A stretch of 64,000 nt of DNA from Maylandia zebra (lineage: Eukaryota; Chordata; Actinopteri; Cichliformes; Cichlidae), in contig NC_135177.1 of the NCBI RefSeq assembly GCF_041146795.1, positions 23,100,560 through 23,164,559 on the forward strand, given 5' to 3'. Positions 21,233-33,300 of this stretch are shown here, piece by piece; within the stretch, counting starts at the first letter, position 1, and every line of letters begins with the position of its first letter. Position numbers and translations under genes: made by a program. The notes below the pieces were generated by a model. The model worked only from the letters and a program-made list of their open reading frames with translations. It ran no database searches and was not told the origin of the DNA.

Positions 21233-21910
21233 CTGCAATCGATGGAAAAACTGTGAGGACAGGCAAAGCCAACTAGGATCAGTTTGCCACAGGGTACATG
21301 AGGTTGTCACTGAGTTTGGTGGGGTATATGTTCTTTATTTGCTGCTGTTGATGTAACTCTGAATTTATTTTTTATTAATGATCTGGTTACATAACTTGAG
21401 GATCCCATTTTGACTGTTTTCTAAGGGCTTATAAAGCAATCACTGCAGACGCACGACCAGCAACTAAAACAATATTCTTATTCTTAAATTCTTATAAAAA
21501 AAAGCACGTCTCTAATATCCCCTTACTTAATAATATTATTTGAGCACTAGATACTTAACACTAGTTTTACTCATTTATCAAACAATACAAATACAAATCA
21601 AATACAAAAAGCGTGTCAACACAAAAACTTATGGACCTCACTGCGTTATCAAGCCTGAAAGAAATCCATCTGTAGACATATTTTTGTGTTTCTGACAAAG
21701 AAGCTCTTCTCAGACTCGTTTGAGATACAATCGTGGCCGTGTTCAGTTGCTCACACGCTATCACCGCCTCATAAAAACTGCGAAGTATTAAGTCTGCTTC
21801 CATCTTTGGGTTTTCGCTGGCTGTGTTTGGAGTTAACCAATGTTAGCTAGCTAGCATTATCGAACGTTGGTCCGACGTTACTGAGCGATTTCTCAGTAAC
21901 TTTGACATAC

Positions 21911-22100
21911 CTCAGAGTTTTAGAGTCCTACTGGTTTAAGAAAAAATTAAAGACGTCCAATGCAGGTTTCAGTCGCTTTGAATAGAAATACAAAATGATT
22001 TGTCCCTCTGTTTTCTTGAGTGTTTGCAATCCGGTTGTGCGGCGCAGATGTACCGCTGGTCGCAGATTAAATACGTACATTCGCAAAGCTTTCTGGGAAA
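21911..22100 (-). other. prpf31: prpf31 non-coding exon 1 and promoter region
   Basis: A good donor CTGAG|GTATGT on the minus strand sets the 3' end of exon 1 at 21911. The coding ATG at 21232 directly abuts the next acceptor, which requires such an upstream exon. The transcription start is inferred from the ZNF143-like site just upstream. Confidence 0.5.
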
Positions 22101-22101
22101 C
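22081..22101 (-). promoter_or_regulatory. ZNF143/THAP11-like promoter motif
   Basis: The minus strand reads TTTCCCAGAAAGCTTTGCGA, close to the ZNF143 (Staf) consensus that contains CCCAGAANGC. Such sites are frequent at housekeeping promoters. It lies at the likely prpf31 start region. Confidence 0.5.
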
Positions 22102-22164
22102 TGTGTCAGTACACTTCACAATCACAGAGGGTGTTTTTTTGTTTTGCCTTTTGCCACAGGTTTG

Positions 22165-22166
<2 letters not shown>

Positions 22167-22207
<41 letters not shown>
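22167..22207. repeat. TATC microsatellite
   Basis: About ten copies of the tetranucleotide TATC (GATA on the other strand) in the spacer between prpf31 and lmtk3. Confidence 0.95.
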
Positions 22208-23055
22208 GTGAAATATATACAATACACACATAAACTCGGTGTACAGTACAGTGAAAATATGGATTAAGATCTGTTTGAATGCTAAATACGATGGTCTAAG
22301 TTGATCTGAATGTGTAATTAGCAAATATAGGTACTGGTGAATACTAATGATGAGTTTTATTTATTTATTACAATATGCTTTTGGGTGTAACTGCAAATGT
22401 AAAATTAACCACTTAAAGTAGTTTTTGTCATGTTTTTCATAAGTATAATTTTAATTAACGTATCCTCACACACACCTACCTCCGCTTTTACAACCTAGGG
22501 ATAATTTAGTGGAAGCTAGGAAAAAAATGTTAGCATATTGAGTTAGTCTCACAACAACACTAACCTTAATGTGGAGTTACTAAGTCAAAATTTCAAGATA
22601 CCTAACCCAAAATGCTGATTTAAGGACATCAAAAATATACATAAATAAAATAATAATAATAATGATAATAAGCAGCAGAAAAAAACTTCCATGTTTCCCA
22701 GCTTCACCTTTGCTGAGAGGTGACATTTTTATATTGTATCTACCTAGATTATGGAGTTGGGGTCATGGCTGTGCTGGCTGACATGTTTTCCCAGCACAGA
22801 CAGCTGGAGCAATCCATCTAATTTTCACTAACTGTATCTGTGATGTCAGTGCCTTCTGAAGCATTGTTAATTGATTTACAATATAGAACTTGCTCTTACG
22901 GCCCATACGTGTCTAAGAAAAATTTCTAGTATTTCAATAGTTTGTAACTTAGCCCTCATTGACAGGCATGTATCTGGATATGAGTGCAACTTTTTTTGGT
23001 CATGAATGAAATAAAAGCAACAATCGAGCTTATTTATACGACACAGTTCAAATGA
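22208..23055. other. Spacer between prpf31 promoter and lmtk3 3' end
   Basis: AT-rich sequence. I see no coding or RNA gene. Confidence 0.6.
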
Positions 23056-23069
23056 GAGGTTCACATTTC

Positions 23070-24360
23070 ATAGTTTTTATTTCCCCCTTGTTTATACATT
23101 GCCCCCTGAAAACCATTCTTTAAACAATACAAGTTTAAACCAACATTTAAACAGACTAAACAAATTGACTAGTTGGATCTCGACTGCATGATGGACTGTT
23201 ATTAGTAGAAAATGGAATAAATTAACAGATACACAAACAAATGGGAGTTATTTACTAATGAAAGGCTTCAATTTTTCATGCTAAGCTACATTAACTGTCA
23301 TTAATTAAGATAAAAGAATGACGAGACAGCTAAAAATTCATAGACATCGGAAAATAATGAAACATTACAGGACGTTGTTCCATACATATTGGCATATATT
23401 AACAAGTAAAATTATACAAAATACTTTTTTTTGTTTAGCAATTAAGACGTTTGGGAAAATATTTTTGATTTATTTGTTATGAAGATCTTGGAGAAGTTAT
23501 AGATCTAGATGCATTTCTGTCCCAAACAAATTATAGTTAAGTTCATATATGCAATTGCACCAACGCAAATAAATACATAACTTAATAGATTAAATAAATA
23601 ATTAAGATATTGCATGGAAACTGACTTTACATAAATAAGTAAAATAACATAGAAATAAATATAGAAATTAAAGCTTTTCAGAAATAAAAGTAAAAATAAA
23701 CTGCTTGTTTCATTTTTCGTGCAGTCTAAGAATACATCTAAAAGTAAACAGCTCTAAAATGATACTGTATACACTTGTATTATGATGTTTGTACAAATGC
23801 TGAGGAGTATTGTCAAATACAGGAGTCAAGCAATTTCTGTTTCAAACTGCTGCTTACAAGAACAACTGACTGACTGCAATGAAAAATGTCCTTAATAAAG
23901 AGAGGACCGGGATCCAAGCGTTTACATAGACAGACGAATGACTAAAGAAAGTGCATTCCCCGCACTCCCAGGGCAAAACAAAACAAAGCAGAAAAAGAGA
24001 AGGTAAGCTGGTACACAGCAAGACTCCCACTGCATAGCTGTCGAATCTGTTTCAGATTTTACAAAGCTCCCGGCTCCTCTTCGCCTAGCATATGCTGCCT
24101 TTTCCAAAGATTTCTGCAGCCAAAGGCTATGTATAATCTCTGTAAACAGTAGCAGGCCGGAGCTCAGCAACCCCCAGTCGTACAAAATCCCGTCACTAGT
24201 AAAACCTGGAATGTTTCCAGCTTTTAGAATCGAAGTCTCTTCTTTCAGTTGCCTCTTCAATAAAAAAATATCCTCTGGGCGAATGGCTGGTTGTTGGGTT
24301 AATTCACGGGCCAGTCCGAGAGGGTTGAGCTCTAAAGTGTTTCCAGGATGATGTGCAACA
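23070..24360 (-). other. lmtk3: Inferred lmtk3 3' UTR
   Basis: AT-rich non-coding sequence follows the lmtk3 stop. A minus-strand AATAAA at 23076-23081 is a plausible poly(A) signal, giving a 3' UTR of about 1.3 kb. Other 3' ends are possible. Confidence 0.45.
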
Positions 24361-27300
24361 TCACACCAGGTGTGGGTCGTCAGCCGGGCTGACAGTGAAG
24401 CGCGATGAAGTCACTGAATTTACCCCGACAGGCGACCTTGGTTTGACTGATAAATCCTCTTTCCTTTTCGATTCTTTGCTTTTTGGCCCTAAAAGAGACA
24501 AAAAACAACATTAGCATCACGACTGTGCTGGTATTAAAACCAGAACAAGTGCACCAGGCATATGTATGGAAGCCCAAAAGGGACAGGATGTTCCCAGACA
24601 ATAAGCATGTGTTTGACTGTAAGGGAAAGTTAAAGGAAAGTCTTTTTATTGGAATTAAACCAAAACATTAACCCGGTTCACAATCACAACTGAAACAATT
24701 ACTGATCGTTTGTTAGCTCCATTGCACAACAAATCAGAATCCACTAAGAAGTCAAAGAAGTTTGCAAACTGTCAAACTTGGAGGACTAGAACTACCTAAT
24801 TCTGCCATAAAAAGCAATGAAAATATTGCTTTTTATGGCAGATTCGGAAGGACCACAGGACCACTCCCTCCATCATCACAACTAATAAGATCCTCATTAT
24901 CATCATCATCTAACAGGATACAAGCGATATGAAGCATGTCTGACAAAGCGATGTTTCAAGCTACCACTTCGTTTATTCTCAAGAGGTGGTGCTGGTCGTC
25001 TACCAATCAAGGATCAATCCCTGGCTCCTCTTGTGCCATGTGTCAAAGCATCCTTGGACAAGACACTGAACCCTGAGTTGCCCCCAGTGCATTGATGTGA
25101 GTGTGTGAATGTATAAGGTATAAACAGGCTGTTTGAATGAGACTTGCTTTGAGTGCTCAAACGTGAGTAGAAGGTGCTCGAAGTACCAATCCATTTACCA
25201 CCAAGTTCTGTCTTTGTCGTTTTGTGCATCAACTTTGAGAATCTGATATTATCAATATCATTCAGTACATCAGGGCGAGCTTTACCTGCTTGAAGGTTAT
25301 GCTGAGAAAAAGTACCTGTAAAATTACCAGTGTGACCTTGAGGAGAAGAATGATGATCCATCTGTGACTGGGACACATGTTTACTCACTTATAAGATGCA
25401 CAAGAAAAAAACAGTACCAAGCACAGGGGAGAAAATCAGCTGATAATCTATATCTTAATAGATATAGATTATCAGTCAACAACCACACTGAGGCGACACA
25501 GTCTTAGCTTAAAATAACTCAAAAGTAACACGGACCTCTTTCAAAACTTTGAAGTCTTGAAAGGCCTGAAAGATCATTAAGGAATCTAATTTTGCCTTTT
25601 CTGTATGTGACACAACTCGAAAGGAAACTCTGAGCCCCAACTTTCATTAGTCTGTGAAAAAGGGCGTTGAGTGCATGAGATGGAGAGTGGAAAGTAGCGA
25701 GAGCAGCTGAAAATGTGCAGAGAAAAATGACTCGGGCTTGCATTGTTGAGCGCGGGATTAACATCCCTGCTCAGTTCAACATGTCACAGCATCCCGGGAC
25801 ATAATTATAGAAGATTAACTCTGGCTCCATATTTGCAGAGGAGAGGGCTGAACTGAGGTTTTCCATTTTAGCTGGGAATGTGCTAGTGGCTGTCACATTT
25901 TGTTACATCATTAGGCAGCTCAAGGAGGAGACTGAATCCCTGTGTAAGAAGCAGCAGACATTGATGCACGTAGAGTCCAACAAGCCAGCAGTTATGGTAA
26001 CAGCTGTGTGGTGCGCTGCACTGACAGCTAACATCAGCATCGGTAATTATTAGTTTTGTATTTTCTCTTTAGCTTTCATTTTATGTCGTTTAGAGGTTGT
26101 TGTTTTTTTGCCAGAGTGAGCTTGCTTGTTTAAGTTTAGTTTTTATTAGTTCCAGCATTAGTTTTAGTCTTTCTTATTATTATTATTATTATTATTGTAT
26201 TTATACCAAGTTCCAGAGGCAAGATTTAGGAAAGTCAGTACAGATAATACAATATAAATATTTTTTGAAAGCAGCTTACAAAAAAGCCTCACCAGGCAGT
26301 GTGTAATAACAAACTTTGCCAAAGTTACAAATGGCAAAATTAAGACAATTTCCTCTATAATTTTTTTAAATTTAGTTAGTTTTCCAAGTTCACAAAATTG
26401 TTTGACTTAATTGTTTTTTTTTTCATATCTAGTTCCAGTTTTTATCTTTAGGTTTAGTTAGCTATAATAAACTTGACCAGCATAAGCAACAAACACCCTA
26501 CAGAACAGCTGAGGCTTTTTATAAATATTCAGTCATCGAATTAATTAATTAATTAATTTAAAGAAATAAACATTTTCTGGGAACGCAAATGTGAGTATGA
26601 ACAGAGGCTCACATTTAAACTAACATAGTATTACTTCTTCCAGTGTTCCAGTACACTTTCCTAGGATAAGTGGTCATAATGGACCTGGGTGTGTTTGGGA
26701 GGTGACTGATTCACCTCTGAAGAAACTGACAAGCTCATATTATAAGTTGGCTCTGTGTTGAACACATTTGATGTTTTTTACTGATTGGTTAGATGCTGCC
26801 AGCCAGCTAGATCAGAAAGCACTGCTGACACTAAGGACAACAGCAGTTGCAAACTGCAGTGCAACCAAAATTATTGTCAGTATGTGCAGTCCATTCAAAA
26901 TCTGCTTTTATATCTTTGAGCAACAATAGCATACACGTTTTGTTAAATTATGTGGGAAAACTTAATGTAAGGAAAACTTTGTCATTTTAGCATTTGGGAT
27001 CAGTGGCTGGTCAAAACAAGCTATAGCATAAAAAATGACTTATTTTTTGATACTTCATTTTAATACTAGGATCATCTTTTAGCCATGAATGTCCTATAAC
27101 CCCTTTTACTGTCATGTAAATCCCCAATAAACTTCAGATTTATTTAAGTACCATTTGCTCTGAATAATATCTCTGGATGTACACATGAGCTCCGATTAGG
27201 CTTCAAGTGTTGCTCCTCTGCTCTAATCGTCTTCTCACAATTAGACCTGAGACATGTTGACCTACAGGACAACACTGCTACTGCAACTTAAAATTGACCT

Positions 27301-30300
27301 TCTTTATTCTGCATCTCGTCATGACTGAAAGAAAATGATTAACTTACCATGCAAATCCAACTTGGTGCTTTTGATAGACACCGCAGTTGGAGTTGTGGGA
27401 GTTGAATTGCTCAACTCATTAGTTGGAGTTTCCTGTTGGGATGAAAGAAATAGTCAGGTTTATTCCAAAAGAACCCGTCATAAAAAAGTGAACGAATAAA
27501 GGAGACGTACCTGATCAAAAAGATAGATTGTGACATCATCAAAAAAGGACACATTTCTTCCTCTGTCCTTCTCTCTGTCCATTGGCTCCTTGGGTGATTT
27601 CAGCAGACTGCGGAGCCCAACACGTTTGTCCACGTCCGTTTCTGTGACTACAATCACCCTCCGGGAGCTTTCGTCCTCCTGCTCATCCTCCTCCTCCTCA
27701 TCGGGGTCGCTCCCAGACGAAAGACCTCTTCGTCTTCCAATCCGGTTTCCGATGGCCCCGTCTCCAAATCCTCCTTTTCCAGTAGTGGTGAGGGGAAGAC
27801 TCAGAGCAAGAGGTGGGAGGGTGAGCGAGAGGCGAGCTAGCTTTGCTATCAAAGCGAGAGCAGAAAAGAAATGTTAGAAGCAAACCTACTCACAAATTTG
27901 ATTACAAAAGCAATGAAGTAAATATCTGCCAAAGTTAGCACAAATATTCTATTTGAAGTAGAGAAAATTAAATTCTGTAAAATAAGACTGACGTATCACA
28001 TCTAGATTTATTTAATCTGTTAACCTATTAGTCTGAAAATGCCCACAATTTTTTATCTGGGAGAAGGTTTGGATCTGTGGGGTTAAAAGAAGTGGAAGCC
28101 CAAATCAAAGGAGAAGAAAACAAATAAAAAGGCTTAGAGAGGTGTACTTAGCTTAGACAGTCAAAAATTACTTGTATGCTAAATGTTTTTCAGCGATATC
28201 CCAGTATAATCAGGGATAATTGATAAGTACTTGTAAAACGTGGAAGACGCTGATACCTTTCATCGCTTGGTTTGCAGTAAGCTGAGGTAATGGGACCTCA
28301 GGTTGTTCGATCACAGTGAGCGGCTCAGCTTTAGGTTCATCAGACTCGATGGGGGGCTCAATGGCAGGGACAGCTTCCTGCTCCTCTTGACTGAAGGAAG
28401 GAAGGAAGAACGAAAGAAAGAGGAATATTTCACCAGAATATTAATAATAAAACAACAGTTCATCTTGTCACGTCCATCTAGTTGAATTAAATCTTGTCTT
28501 TGAGTTTACTTGAACTGAAAACAGTAAAAATACAAAACAAGTAATTTGAACTCTGTGTGAATATATTTTATTGGATCTATTTCCTCCAGAAATACAGGAT
28601 GCATCAAACAGAATAATCTGAAGCCAGTGTTTTAATTCTGCAGCATCCATACCTCTCATCCTCTCTTTGTTCTTTCACAGTGACTAGATCACCGCTGCTC
28701 CCTGTGACTTCCTCCCCCCATGTCCGGAGCATGGCGGTGTCTTTAACAGTCGTCCCCCAAAGCACATTTGTCTTCACATTTTCACTGAGTGAGAACTGCA
28801 GCCTCTCCTCACACACCTGGAGCAACAAAGCAAAGCAGTAAAGAGCACGAGCAAACTCAAGGAGCACCGCTCACACGCACAGCAAACCACAAGAAATCAT
28901 GCTGACCTGCATCATGAGGCCGTTTTTGGTTGTCATCTTGTTCAGAGACCGCTGGTCCTTGACATCAGAAATTTGACCCGGTGATCTCTGTCCGTCGCTC
29001 CTCTCGTCCTGAGGCGGCAGACTGTTCTGGGAATCCAGGATCGTCGGTTGTACAGATTCCAGTTTGTCAGAGTCATCAGACATCTCGTCCTCCTTTAAAT
29101 CCACCCTGCTACCCTCGGGTATAGAGGAGTCGCATGTCTTGCTGACTGTATGACCGTCACCACTGCTAACTTTGTGATCAGGTGCTTTCTTTAAAGACTC
29201 CAGAAGCTCCAGGTTGCCCAAGAAAAGGTCCCCCAGAGTTTCCTCTTCATCGCCAGATATGTAGCACAGTTGTTCCAGTTTTTCAAAGTCCTCCAGAGGC
29301 TCCTCATCCAAGTCCTTCCACTCAGAAATCAACAGCTGTGGGAGGTTGTTCAGGGGACCATGAGGTGCAGAAGGCATTATGGGGGATGATTTCTGGGGCA
29401 GGTTATTATGACCATCCTTGCTTTCTATGCTGGATGTCAGGTTGCTCTCATCGCTCAGTGTTATATGCACAGAGGGGAGGGTGAGATTGGCAGAGATCCC
29501 TTTACTTTGAGTTGTAGCAGGTGGCAATTCTTGCAGAGGTGTCTCTGGAACATCTGTGTTGTATGCTGCGGAAATAAGCTGCTCTGTCTCAGTACTGGTA
29601 ATAAAGTCTTCTAGATTAATGTGACTAATAAAGTCCTCTCCCTCTATGACGGATGGCGGTGGACTAGGAAAAGAGTCGTCTAAACTCTCCAGTTTATCAT
29701 CTTGCATATCAAGGTCTATGCTCGGTGGAGGACTCGGAAAATCTACTGAGCTGAAATTGTCAATCTCTTGTGGATATGACTGATCTATCTCCTCCTTTGC
29801 ATCAAGATCACTGGTATTAGCTGGCAGGGGCACATCTCTGTAATCCTCTTCCACTTTTATAGGGTTTATTCCTTCTTCTATGTATTGCCTGGCAAAACAC
29901 GGTCTCGTTTCTGCTTCCGAATTGAAGCCCAATTTAAAATTTTCCAGTTCTGAAAACGTCACATGAGGAGCTTCGGCGATGCAGATGGTTATATCTGAGC
30001 TTTTGGTTTCCAAAGTGTGGCTGAAACAGTTTTCTAAATTGGAGCCTGCCTCTCTGTCAGCGTGCACAGCCGACATCGCCTCCTCCACTCTGTTACAGAG
30101 TTGATTCTGGGGCCATGTGTTAAAATCTTGATTTTGTGCCGTCTCTGTGGAGTCTAGCCGACCCTCCCTGTCCCTGGCTGCCTCTGTGCATGATGCATTC
30201 TGCCTCTGTCCTTCCTCCAAGGTCTCTTCCTCTGGTATTTCTATATTCTCTACTTCCACATGCAAAATGTCACTTTTTATGTCTTTCTTAATGCTGACAA

Positions 30301-33300
30301 TTTCCCCCAGGTTCTCAATGTTTTCCTCTTGCTGTATGTCTGCTATCGTCTGTTGGCTTTCTCTGTCTTTTGTGTCCCACATTTCCTTAATGCAAAGATT
30401 GCCGCTTAGCCCTTGGGTTTCATTGTTCCAAGTTTCCTCACAGCCCTCCAAGACAGCAGGGTGAGGTTCACTTCCTGCCAGTTCATCATTTTCTTCGGTC
30501 TCCCAATATTCCTGACCTACAACAAGCCTCTCACCCACCTCCCACGCCTTATTCCCGAACCCGGAGAAAAATTCAGATCTCAAGTCGACTCCCTGACACC
30601 TCTTCTCTGGGGAGGCCCACTGGTCATTCTCATCTGGCCACAAGCGCAAGTCCCTTAGTTGTGAAAAGCGGTAGCAGTCAAACTCGCCCCTAAGCGCCCC
30701 AGATCCTGGTCTGTCTTCATCCTCCTCCAGAGCACTCCATAACTCTTTAGCTGTCGCATTTAGACCCTCGCAGGAGTTGTTATCCACATCGTTAGCAGAG
30801 TTCATGCCACTTGCTGCTCCCCTGAGGGGTGGCCTCTCCTTCACAGCGATACTCAGCTCTGCAGCAGCTTTCTGTTCCTCTGTCTCTGCTGTGATCCCGC
30901 TCTCCTCCTCGCCATCTGAGTAGCGAAGGTTTCTCAAGCCCAGCTCATTGTGGTCCACACAGGGCCTCTCTCCACATTTCTCAGGCTCTTCAGCCCAAAG
31001 ACACGTCGGACCGCTCGCTTTTGCATCAGCAGCCTTCCCATCGTCATTTGGCAGGTTTTCATCTCCAAGTATAACGCTTTTCGTTTGAATATCACAAAGT
31101 TTAGGTAATCTGGACTCGATGGTGCTGTCAACTTGGGATGGTGCTGCAGAGTCCACAGCTTCATTCCCAGACGTGGGAGAACTGAGCTGACTGAGATCGT
31201 TATCTGTCTCTGTAACATTTTTATAATCTTTGTTGTTTGGTCCAAACATGCAACTCTTTGAGTTGCTGCCAGATTTATACTCGATCAAGCTATTTGTCTC
31301 AGTGGGACTCTTGGAATATAGATTTAAGTCACTCTCTTCAAAGTCCTGGTATTTGCAGTCTGCTATCTGAGAAATTATGCCATCTGTGTAATGGCTGTCT
31401 ATCATGTACCCACTGCTGTGTGAAAGCCCTTTAAGTGGCTCATCATCTAATTTTGAAAACAACTTATCAATTAAGTCCACACAGTCCTTGTTCTGTGGAT
31501 CATCGCACAGCAGGGCTGACTTTTTGCTCTCGTTATGGAAAATGCCAGAATCGTCTCTCTGAGCAGATCCCAGCGCTTTGTTTAGAATATCTTTGTCATT
31601 TCCTAAATTAGGGATCGGGTAATTTTCAGGATACAGTACACCCTTCTCTTCACAACTCTCAATAGTCCTCCCTTCTCCAGTTTCCGTTGTCCTATCTGAC
31701 ATGTGGGTACTATTTCTTAATGGACTCTTTTCTCCAGTCTCACCCTCCTCTTCGGTTTTCTCCTCTATCCCTGTCAGTATTCCCCGATCACCTCCTCTCC
31801 CGCTGCCAGGCCTGGAGGCAACAAGTCCATCGCTGCTGCTCCTCCTGTTCATCCCGTCACCCTCCCAGTCGCTGTCTGAGAAATATGCAGAGTCTCGATG
31901 TGGTGTTTCATTTCCCAGAGCCCGCCATCCGCCGCTTCCCACTCCTCCTCCACCTCCTCCGCCACCTCCCGTCCATGAGTCACTAGGCGTGAGGCAGTCG
32001 GCCGAGCTGGAAGTCAAAGGTGATAGGACTGAGTCGGTGGGGGTGACGAGTGAAAAATCGGAGGAAGGGTCCCAGTCTGGCGTGGTAGGAGTGGCTGCGG
32101 GAGTGGGCACCTTCTGGGCAGTGTGACGCTCGTCTTTGTGCTGAAGTGAATTTTCCATTTCCGCTTCTGCAAAACTTTCATTAACGAGAGAATCTAAGTT
32201 TTTAGAGTTCTCCAAATCAGCTGTTTTCTCAGGATCATGAGAAATCACGTCTGTTTGATCCCCCCTCAAAGGACTGTGCGTCTGTAGGTCATCTTCTGTT
32301 ATCTCGCCATTGCTTATAACAGCTTCCTTTGTAGTGAGTGATTGGCTCTCACGCAGGTTCACAGTGTTGACTTCCTGAACGTTCTCTGTGGATTCAGGGG
32401 GAAAGTGCTCTGGCAGATTTGTTTGCTCTCCTCTGGCAGGTAAGGCAGGGCCGTCCGAACACTCCTCCTCTTCTCTCTGAGACGCGGGTGTTTGGTTATG
32501 TAGTAAACCATTTTTAGGCATGATTTCAGAAAACACAAACTCACCGGACTGGCAGTGGTCAGCATTATTTACTTGGCTGTCCGGTTTGTTTGAACCAATG
32601 TGAAGAATAGGGATGTCAGGTTTCAAGGAAACTTTGATCTCACTCTTCTTAGCACGCTTGGTCACTTGGGCATAGATGGCTTCAGTCTGTGTATCATCTT
32701 TGCCCTTGTTGGCTGCTCGTATGGAGCTTTCTGACTGGAATCTGATGGTCTGAGCTGAGTTTGGGTCAATGCAGATGGACTCATATTCAGGGGACACTGG
32801 AGTAGGGGAGTAAGATGAATCTGCTTCCTTCCTATGTGCGGCTGCATTTTGTCTCGATATGATTTCGGTCAGAAAGGTTTCTGCTGATTGGATCTCTTTC
32901 AGGAACTCCTCTCTGGTGATTTCAGTTCTCCGCGGCTCCTTCTCGGTAAAATGTATTTCAGAATCGTGCTTTTCCGTTGTGATCTCAGACAGGAGAGAGC
33001 GGGATCTCCGTATGCCTTTGGAGTAGGCTTCCTCTGCCTCAGTGTATGAGGGGAGGCCTGGGGCGCAGACATAGGGCCTCAGTCTGGATCCTGCAGGATA
33101 GAGGTATTTTACTGGATCGATTCCTGGTAGGCCTTCTATGTCCGCCTCCATATTTCCTGTGTCAATCTCTGTGAGAAAAAGATCCCTCTGGAATGACTCT
33201 TTAGTGACAGCATCCTCCTCCTCAGCTTCTGCACTGCTGACATGTTTCTCTGGTCCCCATGACTGTCCTGCTGATCCCAGCTCTGTGATCAGCGACTGGG

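Larger units (their letters stand above)
24489..27347. other. Last lmtk3 intron
   Basis: An intron of about 2.9 kb separates the ETPTNELS exon from the final coding exon. It holds two perfect hairpins (24803-24840, 25440-25475), a SINE-related repeat (24,985-25,203) and short ATT and AATT simple repeats near 26,180 and 26,545. I see no separate gene. Confidence 0.7.
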
